64,000 nucleotides of DNA, taken from contig OX637287.1 in NCBI GenBank assembly GCA_951799445.1, forward strand, positions 37,601,724-37,665,723. The letters run 5' to 3'. Shown one piece after another: positions 10,401 through 22,100 of the stretch (positions within the stretch are counted from its first letter, which is position 1; every line of letters starts with the position of its first letter). The notes beneath the pieces were generated by a model. The model was given only the letters and a program-made list of their open reading frames with translations. It was not told the DNA's origin and searched no databases. The translations under genes and the position numbers were made by a program. The DNA is from Pseudisothecium myosuroides. Lineage: Eukaryota; Streptophyta; Bryopsida; Hypnales; Lembophyllaceae.

Positions 10401-13400
10401 TCTATCGTATATTTCTATTAGAAATTATTTTACTTTTATTTGTTTAGCGGCTACTGGGAGAAGAAAGGAGTATCTTCTTTGCCCTTCTTTGAAGTCAGAA
10501 TTCTTTGGAGATAAATGCTGTTCTAGTAGAAATTGAGTTATAAAACACGGAGTTCGCAGCAATTGAATTAACTTGAGTACCTTATTTTTCTGCGGTCTCC
10601 TGATTATTCAATTCTGCGGTTGCTGAATCACTAATGAGAGATGGACTTTGGAGCTTCTGTCCCTGAGTTTTCTTCAGTTCCCTAAAGAGTCATATAATTG
10701 TCATAACTCAAGAGTATTTTTGGTCACAGAGTACATCTGCCATCATGCAATATCAATGCCCGCTAATTGTTGTACAATTGTGAATACAGGGAATTATGTG
10801 CTTTGGGGACCAAATGACCATGGAATTTCTTGTAACACATGAGTTGAGCTTGGATAATTCTGGCAGAGAATCTTAGATTTAAATTAGTGCCCGTGTTGCT
10901 GCAGGTCGAGTCTTATTTGCAACTCAACCCCAGCAACATTACTTTGATTGTCCATATCAATTCAGTTCTGAGAACGGTGGCGATTCAGCTGCAGATGCTG
11001 TGGTAACCTCTTAAACTCTGGTGGATGAATATGAGAATATGACCTTCACTAAACCTTGTTGAAATACATTGTTTAGGATGTTACATACATTGATAGAAAT
11101 ATGTTTTAGAAGTTACAAGAATTGACTATTAGCTTCCAAAATGTTTTTGCTGATTATGTTTGGGCACTTAGGGGTCAAGTTCATAAGTTTGCTGTTCATA
11201 TGCTCCTTGGACGGGTTTGGAGTGAAATAAGCTTGGAGTTTGGAGCAGGTATTTAAAGCGGAGCTCAAGGAAGGGGACTCCATCGTTATGGGGTCTGATG
11301 GGCTATTTGATAACATGTACGATCAGGATATTGAGACTACTCTCAGTATTTTTGGTGGTTCTGAAATGGACTCAGCCGAACGGTGTGGTAAGCTGCACAA
11401 AATCAGGGTATAGATCAATTGTTGTACATTTCCGAGACATTTCCGAGGATTTGAACATTTTATAACATAGCATTCTACAGCACATCTCGCACATAACCTT
11501 GAAAGATTGGTCAATTCTGATCATATTGTTGTTTCTCCAGTATCGTAAATGTAAAGAACTCTGTAAATTGCACCAGTGTATATTGAGTGACGCTCACGAG
11601 ACAAAACTTCACTCACATTGATAGAATGTAAGTTGGAACATAAGTCACCGCATGCAAGTGAAAATGGTGTAAGCCAAGCCATGAGCACCAACTTGTTTAA
11701 TTTTCTCAGTTCTTTACGTAGGATAAGTCACTATGACTTATCGCATGACTCCATGAATGTAAGGCAACTAGGATTTTGTTTTATGCCCTGTTGCACTGTA
11801 ACTTTTCATTGATGGAATGGTTTACCCTACACTTATCACCTCTAGGAATCCAAATTGACTCTCATTCAAAAACGTTGATGAACTTTTGCTAGAGAGTAGC
11901 CTGGATCTTGACATTGCACGGTGGTTGAATTGCAGCGAATGCGTTGGCAGCTTTGGCCAGCAAGAACTCGCGGGATCGTACATTTGAATCACCTTATAGT
12001 AAAGAAGCCATCCAGCAGGTTGAGTTTCTTTTGCTTTCTCTTCAGTTTAATGAGTTTAAAAGTGAAAACAAACTAAAGTAGTGAACCTTTCTTTAAGAAA
12101 ATTGTTTCCTCATAAGTAGACCATAAGAAATGTAATGTTCTTGACAAATACGTCTAGTGCATATGACAATATACAACAGCGGAATTATATTCTTGATTTT
12201 ATTCATCCGGTGAGCAAACCTGTCAAAATTCATATTTAATTTATACAACATTGCGCATTAAAATTGTCTTGAAAACGGGGGCAAAGATCCAGATTGGAAT
12301 GAATTCCCTATCTTAAGGTTCTGTTGGCTTAATAGGTTCTTGCAGATGGTAACATATTCCTTCGTCTCTGCAGGGCTTTGACGTGCCTTGGTACAAGAAG
12401 GCACTGGGAATGAAATTGACAGGCAAGTTGACCGCTCCTCGAAAATTCCACGTTTTCAAAAATCTAGGAATTTACCTTCTTTTACTTCTTGCTGAGGTTT
12501 CTTTAACCTCTAAGCGCCCTGAAGTCCATAGTTTGGATGAACGGAGCTCTTCATGGTGATCTTTTGTCAAAATATGTTTTCATTCATCCAAAACCAAAAT
12601 AATGCTTGAATCTTTAAAATACAACCTTCTTTATGACGAATTGAAGAAAGTGAGTAAATGATATTTTGTACAATAATATAAACAAAAGTGTGCAAAGATT
12701 CAACAGAGGATTTGGACGTTGCAAGGGTTAACATCATTTAAACTGGGGATGTTAACTTTGTGTTGTTGTTGTTGTTTTTTGAACAAATGGAAAAACCATT
12801 GCATTAAAAAAGAAACCAAGATACAAGGCGGCCAAGCCACTCAGGCTGGTCAATGAAGAGATAAGAGCAGAGAATAGCAAGAGAACCAAAGGAAAAGAAA
12901 AAAAAAGGGAAGAGGCTACACGAAAAAGCAAGAAGGAGGACCCTTCTTGTTCCAGATAATACTAGATTCATCTCTACGAGCAAGGATATGTGAGCTAGTC
13001 CAAATCAAGTCAAACTTAGTCCATATACCCATGTTAACTTTGTTAACTTTGTTAACTTTGTTTCAATGAATGGGTATGAATGAATCTCATGAATAATGTT
13101 CTAGTGCCATGAATAATTATCTTTTTTTGATGATTCCAATATCAACCTGAAGCAGTGTTGAATTTCAAAGATAATTCTAATGTTGATTAGGAGGGTGTAG
13201 ACAACCACAGCATCTCATACACTGTTGGCTGAAGTTCATCCACCAATAAAACTTTGAGCTTGCATAACCTTTGCATAAAATATCCAAATAGCACGCTCTT
13301 TGATGCATTTGAACCCTCTTTCATTTGCTTACAATACAATTTAAACATTTGACCGGCATGAACTTCTCTCCACCCCCAAAGTGGCGATTTTGTGTGTGAA

Positions 13401-13638
13401 ACCCGTACATCAGACTGCAATTAATAGTGTGTCGCAAATTGCAGGTGGCAAAGTGGACGATATCACAGTGCTCGTGGCTCACGTGGTGAAAGAACAGAAT
13501 CCTCCCTTGGAAAAAATCGTTGAGAATACGAACCCAATAGCAGCACCAACACAGGACATAGCTTATGAATCTCCCCAAACTGGGGGTGGTGTTGAGCAGC
13601 AGCAGTTTCCCGAAGGTTTAGCAGAAGGCTGGGCGTAA
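7402..13638 (+). CDS. PBCP: Photosystem II core phosphatase-like PP2C, chloroplast
   Basis: Predicted exons are 7402-7613, 8422-8473, 8851-8930, 9250-9331, 9516-9586, 10255-10334, 10905-11002, 11249-11387, 11936-12018, 12374-12422 and 13445-13638, giving 379 residues with all phases consistent. Residues 1 to about 70 are Ser/Arg/Ala-rich and look like a chloroplast transit peptide. The PP2C metal-binding aspartates are visible: GGEDAYF (D95), ADGVGGW (D111-G112), GSDGLFDN (D242) and GGKVDD (D320-D321). Phrases such as WAEQNVDPALYSKELMA, VGDCGLRILRQ, HYFDCPYQ and GFDVPWYKKALG match the Arabidopsis PBCP type closely. That enzyme is a stromal Mn-dependent phosphatase that dephosphorylates D1, D2 and CP43 and helps thylakoid remodelling. 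Exon 10 ends in an AG|GCAAGT donor (GC-AG intron). A C-terminal extension of about 50 residues (rich in Pro, Gln, Gly) follows the catalytic domain, which I do not recall in the Arabidopsis protein. Exon 5's start (ATG after gccag) is the least certain splice site. Confidence 0.9.
9689..9972. repeat. Dispersed repeat R, copy in PBCP intron 5
   Basis: This part of the 668-bp intron matches 17483-17705 in intron 7 of the NPH3-like gene. Shared phrases in order are ggttggcattcagt, gcaagttgg, gtctat, aacagtggtctac, tttgaag, gagctctat-gagtgatct and cctacat. It has no reading frame. It could be a SINE or MITE, but no pol III box, tail or terminal repeat is clear enough to decide. Confidence 0.6.
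12762..13030 (-). mobile_element. 5'-truncated LINE 3' end in PBCP intron 10
   Basis: Read on the minus strand, the insert ends in an aac-repeat tail after atggtttttccatttgttca, as in the 3' ends of plant L1-type LINEs. It is bounded by a 13-bp direct repeat ATGTTAACTTTGT at 12749-12761 and 13031-13043, the hallmark of target-primed insertion. Only about 270 bp remain, so no reverse transcriptase is left. Just right of it, the duplication has grown into a short ttaactttg tandem array. It lies antisense to the host gene inside an intron of about 1 kb and does not disturb the exons. Confidence 0.75.
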
Positions 13639-13812
13639 GCCCAGCTCCGAGTCGTCTTGCCACCAATTGTACAGGCACCTTGTGAAAATCATTAGCAACT
13701 TGGTTTCTAGCCAAAGCTATTTCTATTTTACACGCCAATAGCTCTAGATACTCCTCAATGTGAGAATCCAAGTATTTAATATGAAGACAAGCAGCTCCTC
13801 GACAAAGAGCTC

Positions 13813-13983
13813 TGTCCCTGTAACATTGTAGCACTGTCTCGAAAAGCTCTGTCCTTGTAACATTGTAGCAATGGCTCGTTTTTCGAGTAAGATTCTACTC
13901 AACCTTTCTCACATGTTGTCCTTGTAACATTGTAGCAGTGGCTCGTTTTTCAAGGAAGGCTCTACTCAACCTTCCTCACCTGT
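13813..13983 (+). repeat. Tandem repeat, 67-bp unit, in PBCP 3' region
   Basis: The core tgtccttgtaacattgtagca occurs three times (13813, 13850, 13917). The last two copies share a full 67-bp unit that includes tggctcgtttttc and tctactcaacctt; the first is a partial copy of about 37 bp. The array lies about 175 bp past the PBCP stop codon, probably in its 3' untranslated region or just beyond. It is non-coding. Confidence 0.8.
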
Positions 13984-14435
13984 AGCGTCTCTTGATGCAA
14001 AGCCTCCTCACCCTCGGTCCATAACCAACAATTACAATCTCACTCACTTCCTGTATATTTGTAACCAGAAAAAATCTTGCTCTGAACCATGCACGCATTC
14101 AAAGCAATATTTCAAAGCTTCATACCAAATGCACCAACACAGCACTACAAACGATTAGTTACAAGAGACTCTGGAGTCATCAGAACCAAGCTCTGGCATG
14201 AATCATACCAAAAAAGGTCAATGATGTCAAAGGATAAGAAGGCTGTCTATTCCCAAACCTGTGGCCAGGCGGTGACTTCGGCCGTCGGTGACGAAGACTG
14301 CGTGTGTTTCCTCCAGGCGTGTGCTTGCCATTCGAATCGCTTCCTGCATTGCGCATTCGCGTCCGTCGCGCGCGTTGTCACCAGCAACAGGCGCTCCTGC
14401 TGCGGAGATTGCTCTTCTGCAGCAGCGAGCCAGCC

Positions 14436-15512
14436 ATGCCGCTCACGTTGCAGGCTCGGCCTGAGTGTAGCTCCCCTGTTGCCGTGAATTCTCGGAGAAA
14501 AGACACAATAGTGCGAAGACCACCTTATTGTTGGGCAACACCTCAATTCTCCTCGTCACGACGTCTGCTTCCAAATTTGAGCACAAGCTTGACGAGCGAC
14601 CGGTTTAGTGGTAGCATTTTAGGAGTGAGTGAAGGGCGAAGCAAGGGGCGCCAATTCGCTAAGGTTAGCAACCATGAGGAGGTTCAGGAAGACGCAGAGG
14701 AAGATGGGTATGTCGAATTGGTGCAAGAGCGTGTGGAGTGGAAGCGTTTGCAGGTTTCGAAAGCAGCGGTGATGGCCGGGTTGTTGGGTTTACAGCTTTG
14801 CTTGCCTGCGCTCGCAGAGCAAGCCAACCTCGCGGAAGTGGCGCCCCTCACTGACTTAAGCGATTTCCAGAGCGGATTCTCGTCCTCATTTCTGCTCATC
14901 TTCTTCTCCGAAATCGGAGACAAGACCTTCTTCATCGCTGCGCTTCTGGCCACTCGCAAATCCAACATAGCGGTGTTTTCAGGTACATTCGGAGCTTTAG
15001 CTGCAATGACAGTGATTTCCGTCACCTTAGGGCGCGCGTTTCACTACTTGGACGACTTGATTCCCCACTCGCAATTGCCGTTGGACGATTTGGCCGCGGT
15101 GGTGTTGCTGGTGTACTTCGGGGTGTCCACATTGGTGGACGCGGCGTCCATGGAGGGTTCCAAAGCGGAAGAGGAGAAGCAGGATGCCGAGCTGGCGATT
15201 GCGGGATTCAGCGGGAATGAGAACTTAGGGTTTCAAGCTGCGGCGAGTACTGTGGCTGCGACGTTTGCGTTGGTGTTCGTGGCCGAGTGGGGGGATAAAT
15301 CTTTCTTCTCTACAATTGCATTGGCGGCCGCGTCGTCGCCGGTGGGGGTTGTCACAGGTGCTATAGCTGGACATGGCGCTGCAACTGTTCTGGCGGTGCT
15401 GGGAGGGTCGTTTTTGAGCGAGTACGTCTCCGAGAAGCTGATTGCGTATGTCGGAGGAGTTCTCTTCCTCGTCTTTGCTGCTACAACATTAGTCGGCATC
15501 CTCAACAAGTAG
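14436..15512 (+). CDS. PAM71: GDT1-family thylakoid Mn/Ca transporter, PAM71/CCHA1 type
   Basis: This is a single uninterrupted frame of 358 residues. The ATG at 14436 is the first in frame after an upstream open stretch without ATG. Residues 1 to about 105 look like a plastid transit region, followed by a hydrophobic segment near 108-128. The two signature ExGDKT/S motifs of the UPF0016/GDT1 family are EIGDKTF (159-165) and EWGDKSFFSTIALAA (284-298), each followed by hydrophobic helices, with a charged loop between the halves (about 238-265). The second motif and the ending AYVGGVLFLVFAA match PAM71/CCHA1 better than the envelope paralogue CMT1, which has EWGDRS. PAM71 moves Mn (and has been proposed to move Ca) into the thylakoid lumen and supports the water-oxidising cluster of photosystem II. 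It starts about 800 bp after the PBCP stop on the same strand. The lack of introns is unusual for this family in seed plants. Confidence 0.92.
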   Translation: MPLTLQARPECSSPVAVNSRRKDTIVRRPPYCWATPQFSSSRRLLPNLSTSLTSDRFSGSILGVSEGRSKGRQFAKVSNHEEVQEDAEEDGYVELVQERVEWKRLQVSKAAVMAGLLGLQLCLPALAEQANLAEVAPLTDLSDFQSGFSSSFLLIFFSEIGDKTFFIAALLATRKSNIAVFSGTFGALAAMTVISVTLGRAFHYLDDLIPHSQLPLDDLAAVVLLVYFGVSTLVDAASMEGSKAEEEKQDAELAIAGFSGNENLGFQAAASTVAATFALVFVAEWGDKSFFSTIALAAASSPVGVVTGAIAGHGAATVLAVLGGSFLSEYVSEKLIAYVGGVLFLVFAATTLVGILNK

Positions 15513-16182
15513 ACAGCTAGAAGACATTCACCACAGGTTATGGATTATTTTTCTTTGGAGCTTGATTCATTAGGCCCTTCTGTAATGTTAAAACCCTTGC
15601 AAGCACTAAGCCTGCGCGTCTGCAATGACAATCTTTTCTTCTCTCTCCCTCGGTCAATTGATTCTTCACAGATACTTGCCAAATGGATTGCATGAAGTGC
15701 ACGAATTGCTTGTTACATTGAGTGCAAATTGGAGACGCAATGCAAAGGAAGGAGAACTCTTAAGAGAGACTTGCATAGAGAGTGCAATTGGAGAATCCTT
15801 CTCAATTTCAATTGAATTTCTCCACAAGACTGGCAAGCTTCACGAATCTCACAGCATTTTTCACTCGTACAATTGAAGGAGAAGACTTGCATAATTCTGA
15901 AAAAATGTAACCACAAACCATGGGATGCAAAGCTTTAAATTCTCTCTTCCCGTCTATGTTGCAACCAACTTCGGTTCCCACTGCTGTACAAGAGCAATTA
16001 CCAATGCGAAGGATGCTGAATTTCTAGTTCGAAGCTCTAGCGGGAGTAGATTGCTGTCCAGTTTGGCAACTACACTCAAACCTTTTTGATCTCTTTGATC
16101 TTGCACTATGACCTAGTTTGAATCTGTGGCAAGTGTGCAGGGTATTCTAAAGGTCATAACAAAGAGGTTTGAGAGTACTCTC
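15513..16182. other. Convergent 3' region between PAM71 and the NPH3-like gene
   Basis: About 670 bp separates the two stop codons of genes that face each other. No conserved reading frame is seen. It presumably holds both 3' untranslated regions. No clear AATAAA was identified. Confidence 0.5.
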
Positions 16183-19100
16183 CTAAGTCCTGTGTTGTCT
16201 TCGTCTATGAGTTTCAAAGTCGCTACTTGCAGTCGAGTTGTCACTGAAACTCTGATGTCTGCGATGGCCATGATGCTCCTTGTGCCGATCCTTGCGCCGC
16301 TGTTCACTCCGAAGGCTTCCCGAATGCTGCTCGGATCCCGTATGATGACTAGCAGCTGATCCTTCCCTTGCGTAGCGATGGCGCCCACTGTGATGGCTAT
16401 GACTCGTTGCCGAGCTGTGGCGTGCAGGATGCGCATCCCCCGAGGGCTGGCTTTGGCCATTGTGCGAGCCTTCCTTCTGTCGATGCTTCCTGTGAGAAAC
16501 CCCACGGTGCTCATGCCCTAAACCTCTCTCTGCTTCGTGACTCCGATGTTTCTCCATTGAGCCTTCATTGCGACCTGAGTGTCGATATTGGCGGCCGCCG
16601 CGACCGCTGGACGTTTTGCTGTACGAGCTCGTACTCGTCACGGAGTCCGAGTCTTTGTAGTGACGGGAGCGGACATAGTCTGGTGAAGTCGATCTGCTGC
16701 GAACGGACCTGCGATGCACATCTTCAACGTGGTGACTTCGATGCGCTGTGATGACATAACCATCTCTAGTCTTGAAGGGTCCCGACTTCGGAGGTGTGAT
16801 TGTCTCGCTCTTCACCAGAATTTCTTGGCCTGTCACCTTGATGGAATCGCATGGGGTTTGCAATGGAGTGCCTGGTTTCGCTCCTTCACCTCGTTTGGAG
16901 GTCGAAGGTGTGGTTGCTTCACTCTTCACCACATTTTCTTGCACAGAAGTCTTGAAGGAGTCTCGCGGCGTTTGCACTGGAGTTCCGGGTTTCACTGCTT
17001 CCCCTCGTTTAGTCAAGTCCGGGGGTGCCACTTTCGGCAATTGCGGCAAAGAGTCGGCTCGGGGGGTCTTGGGGTGCAGAGTGGCGGCGTCTGTCTTTGG
17101 CTTTGTGACTGGCAAGGAGTCAGCTCGGGCGGTGGTCTTGGTATGCGCGCTTGATGAGTCTGCTCGTGATGTCTTCGGGTGAAGCGTCTCGGATTTGGTT
17201 CTGAGAATGGGAAGATCAGGGAAGTCTGTGGGGAGCAGCTTCACTGGCGGTAGGGGTGGCGTCTCAAACTTTGGATCGGTGTTGTCTTTCGACTGGAAAG
17301 ACTTCGTCACTTTCTTCCATCCCGAGCTCCATCCTGACTTCGAATGCTTGGAAACCTTCGTCAATTCCTCCACCTGATTGCAAGGAAATCCAAAATACAC
17401 AAAGCAGAACATACTGTCAGAGACCTGATCGCGACTCCTCGACTCATCTGAGCCGTGTTTAGCAACAAAAAACCATACACGCGGTTGGCATTCAGTTCGC
17501 AAGTTGGGAGTAAGCCAAAACCCTAAACCAAATCAAGTGTCTATGGAATGGAAATGGACATTTTAACAGTGGTCTACAATGATCCACTTTGAAGAGAAAA
17601 AAAATTGATCTCACGGGAGTTTGGCTGTTGAACCTCGAGTGAGCTCTATGGAGTGATCTTTCAAGGAGATCACACTCCTACATATTGGTGCAAAATGCAA
17701 ATAGCATCCTTGAAGGTAGAGACTCCAATAACCATACAGTCCATTAGAGGTTTCGTTGATCATACCTAGGAGCTTTTATTTGTGTTACGTGTGAAAAGAC
17801 TTAATTTATTGACATTTGGTTTTTTGCAATTCATTGCAAAATTGAAGATGATGCAAGTTTCTAGATTTCTTTGATAGATTGTTGCAAGAAAAGGTTCAAA
17901 GTTCACCTGAATGGTGAATGGAATCATGGTGAATGGAATCTCTCCCTTACTGTATGGTGAATGGAGACGTTACATAACTTTTAGATTGATGACCCAAGCA
18001 AAGTCAGACCAGTGTGAGATTCCAAGTAGTACCTGCTGGGTCATGCCCACGTAGTCCTGCGACATCTCCTGAAACTTGGAAGCCAGGTGCTCCATCTCCA
18101 TCTGCAGCGTCTCCATCTCGCTAAGTCGGCTCTTGACAGACTCCATCTCCTGCACGGATTTCCGCAAAGACTCGATCTCGGCGAGCACGAAACGCATCGT
18201 GTTCTTCACCGACAACCCGCCCAGCAAGGGCGAGCTCGCCACACTGGGACTCCTCCTGATATCGATGGGGAGCTCGTTCTCCAGTGCACTAGCGCTGGAA
18301 ATGCTTCGGCTAATACGACGGGACGATTTTCGAGTGTTGGAGCTGGAGCTTGTGCTCGTGCTACTACTGCCCGAGCTTAACGTGGTGGAGGTCGCATCAC
18401 TGGAGGAGTCGGTGGTACTACTGGAAGAAGTGGACGTGGAGAAGCTGGGAAGTGCACTGCCCAGGTCTTTCTCGTTGATCACGTCGTTGCCGGTCATCTC
18501 ATTTCGGAGCTTGATTTGCTCGCTGAAGAGCAGCTGCAACACAAGCAACACTCGAGGGGTCAGAATCAGTGGTGTACTGGTTCAGGGTTTAGGGGATCAA
18601 ATCACACGGCAGACATTTTGAAGGTGATAACTTCCGTGACAGATGATCAGACCCTGTAACCATTGGCAACAAGCTCAAAGGAGAATGTACTACGGCTGCG
18701 GATTTTAGGAGATGGTGTTCCAAGAGTTGCACTCGTCTCCTGAGCTTTACCTGGACTATGATTCGTAATGGGAGGCGTTCGTTTGAAGCTGCGTGCACAC
18801 AAGCCGCCAACGAGAGCGCTCCGGGATCCATGAGGCGACAGAGACTCTTGCGTTCCGTATCTGTCAAGCTTGGGTGAGTCTGCAAAACATCCACACCCAA
18901 GAGTTATTAATTTTCCTTTCGTTCATCTACAAATTGTGAATGTGCTATACATGCACAGTAGTTTTGCAGAACTGCATCACCAGGGACTTGGAGACTGCCA
19001 ATTCCCTGGTCGGAACATTGAAACGTCACTGGGAAAGTAGAAACAAGGGGTCTGGCAATCCCCAGTCCTTAGAAATTCACAGTCCAAATTCAAAACGATC

Positions 19101-22100
19101 TCGACACAACGTGCAATTACGGCGGACTTGCATGACTAGGATCGGCCAAACCATGCATAACACCCCAACAAAAAATGTAGTTTCTCCCTTACTCACATAG
19201 AAGTGAAATCATCATGAAACTTGTTCCAAAAACTCTTAGAAAACTATCGGAAATTGGTTTCCGATTCCAACACAGCATGGAAGTTTGCTCTTACCACACC
19301 TGATGTGCAAATTTCATGGCGATTGAAGGGATCATCAATCACAAGAGAGTCCGGAGAAAGTTTTGCAAGGGAAACTCACCCGGAGGAAGCCATCGAGAGC
19401 TCGGTAGATGGAGTCATCCGAGTCCCTGGGAAACTCAGTAAAAAGCTCCGCTAATTTCATAAACTGGGCGAAGCCAATGCTGGAGTCTTTGGCCACCTCT
19501 TCCAAGTACGTTTCCAGCAGCTGCGCCACTTTGAAATTTGCAGTCGTGGGCGGCAGGAGCGTTTTTCGACTGGGGCTGCTGCTTTCTGTGTCATGAAAGG
19601 CTTTCTTCTTCTTCTCCAGTTTCACACTACTCTCGTCACTGGAAACACCTGAAGCGCTACTACTGCTGCTACTTTCACTAAAAGCACCAACCGAGGTCGC
19701 GCTGCTTTCACTCGTGGTGCTCCGGAAACTGGAGGACAAGTTCGAGCTGGAGACACTAATGCTGGAGCCCGTATCACTGCTGCTCCGGAAGCTGCCGCTG
19801 CTGCTGCTACTGTTTAGCCAAAATAGAGCCATGAGTCGTTAAAACGGCAATTTTATTTCCAATTGAGATGCGCAAGAGTTTCAAGCACTGACAAGTCTAG
19901 ACTTGAATTTCGTACAATCGCACAGAACCGACAAAACCACTGAAAACACCCAAAGGATTCGTGGTTCGGAACCGTCCATTCAATGGGTCACATTGTGAAA
20001 GTAACAGAATCCAGACTGGTCCACATTTTGTATTACCAGAATCAGCAAAGAATAATATATGTGTTGATGAAAAGATCAAAAGAATCAGACAAAAGAACTT
20101 CTCCATATGAAGCACTCAAAACTGGTTAACCCTCGACGGACCCCCAAGGAGCCATATTTAGCCTCACATTATTTCCAGCGATTTTTGAGAAGTTTATCCA
20201 TGGATTCATATTTGCACCACAAATCATTCACATTAACCAACACATCCAATATTCTTCACTCAATCTGGTGAGATAAAACATGTCCACATCCAAATTTATA
20301 CTCTTCACACAATATGATCAATCCAAATGCTCATTTGATAACCACATGAATCCTTGATCTATAAAGGCTTCGTATTCCAGTAGGAGTGGATGACGATACC
20401 TTTCCGAGTCGCTGCCCGAGCTACTCGAAATACTACGCCCACGCCTGCTTCCAGTTCTGACACTGGAGCCACTCGAGCCACTAGATCCCCCAGAACCTCC
20501 TGAGTCGCTCAAGTCGCTAGAGGACACGCTCGACGTCAAGCTGGATGTCGAGCTGGACGTCAAGCTTCGCCTACTCGTATCACTCCCCCCCGTAGAGACA
20601 CTCCCCCTTGGACTCTGTGGAGGCGAGTTTCCCCAGCTCTGCTCCTGCACGTAACACTCAAAGATTTGCAACACCACGTCCACATCATATGTCGCTTCCC
20701 CAACAGCAGGGATGAGCAGATCATCCAAAGCGACTTTCTCCAGCTGCGAGGCGATCCGTTTGGCCAGGTCCGTCTTGCAAAAGGAGCCGGCGTTCACGAA
20801 ACAAGCTACCCTGAGAAGCTTGAGCAGGAACTTCACAGACAAGGAAGCCGTGACGCCCGTGTCTGCTGGGAGGAGGTTGACGATGCCTTGGAGAATGGCG
20901 CGGTTCTTGTGTTGAGCTTGACGTGTGTCTTTCGCCACGATGTCTTGGTTGAACCCTGTGAACGCCATGAAGCTCGCCGCTTGGGGAGAGTCGGACTGGT
21001 TGGGAGCGGTGGTGGAGAGCTTCAGGGTGGTGGACATGTCGGAGCCTTTGGTGAGTTGGAGCCAGCGCTCGGCGTAGTAACACACTGCGGAGGAGACCAG
21101 GCTGGAGTACTGCAACAGGGAGGTTTTGTGTGGAGATTGTCAAGGTTTCTTCAATGTGGTGTTAGTCATTGAATTCGGGTGCGTTTCCAAAGTTTAGCAA
21201 AAGTTTGATATCTAACAGCCATATATGATATCCAAATAGTCACATTCTTTGAAATACCTACACGTAATTGCAACATGTTTGCGAAACGGACCCCTACTGC
21301 TGGTGCCACCAGGCTGAAACACTACAACAGTCGGTTTTGTGTAGCTTGTCAAGATCTTTCCAATGAGGTATTATTCACGAAATTCTGGTGAATTGTTTGA
21401 ACAGAGCGAGCTTACAAAGTTTAGCAGAAGTTTGAAATCCAGCAGCTGTATGTGTTGCTTTTCGTGGTATCCAAATAACCCCATTCTTTAAGGTATAACT
21501 GCACCTAATTGCACCCCGTTTGCAAGATCGACCCGTAGAGATTCTTGTCCAAATTGTACAGCCTCTAATTGTCGGAGCCTAGGGTCAACTATGAGTACAC
21601 CTATTTCAGCACAATAAGACTTAATAGTTTATTCATACTTCCTTTAGCATGTCCAAATTTCATTCAATTTGTCAATCAAGGATATTATACCTAATCGCAG
21701 GAGCTACAGTAATGCAAAACTCCGATGTCTTACACAATACACAATGATTACATATGATGTAAGAATGTCCAGCAAGTCAACATCAAAGCTTAGACAGTTT
21801 TAGATCATCAAACTCTAAACCCATATAACTTTTGCAAATGTTACCCAAATTATGCTTTCTTTGATGCGTTGGAACCCTCTTCCCATTTCCCAACGAGAAT
21901 CTGTAACTGTGATTACCGTAATAACACCAATTTCTTTAATCTGTGTGAGTATTCATTGAGGACGTTTTGCAAAACTCACCCCTTGCGCAGTCAAGGCGTG
22001 GATGACTCGACTGAATGCATGAATACTCAAGGATCCCACATCATGGTACCACCAGTCTCCGTCCCTTCCTTTTCTCGTTTCGCTGCATTTCCAAGCAATA

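Noticed and set aside
20666..21172. Plus-strand open frame of 168 codons
   Set aside because: It is the reverse complement of NPH3-like exon 4, which matches a known family on the minus strand.
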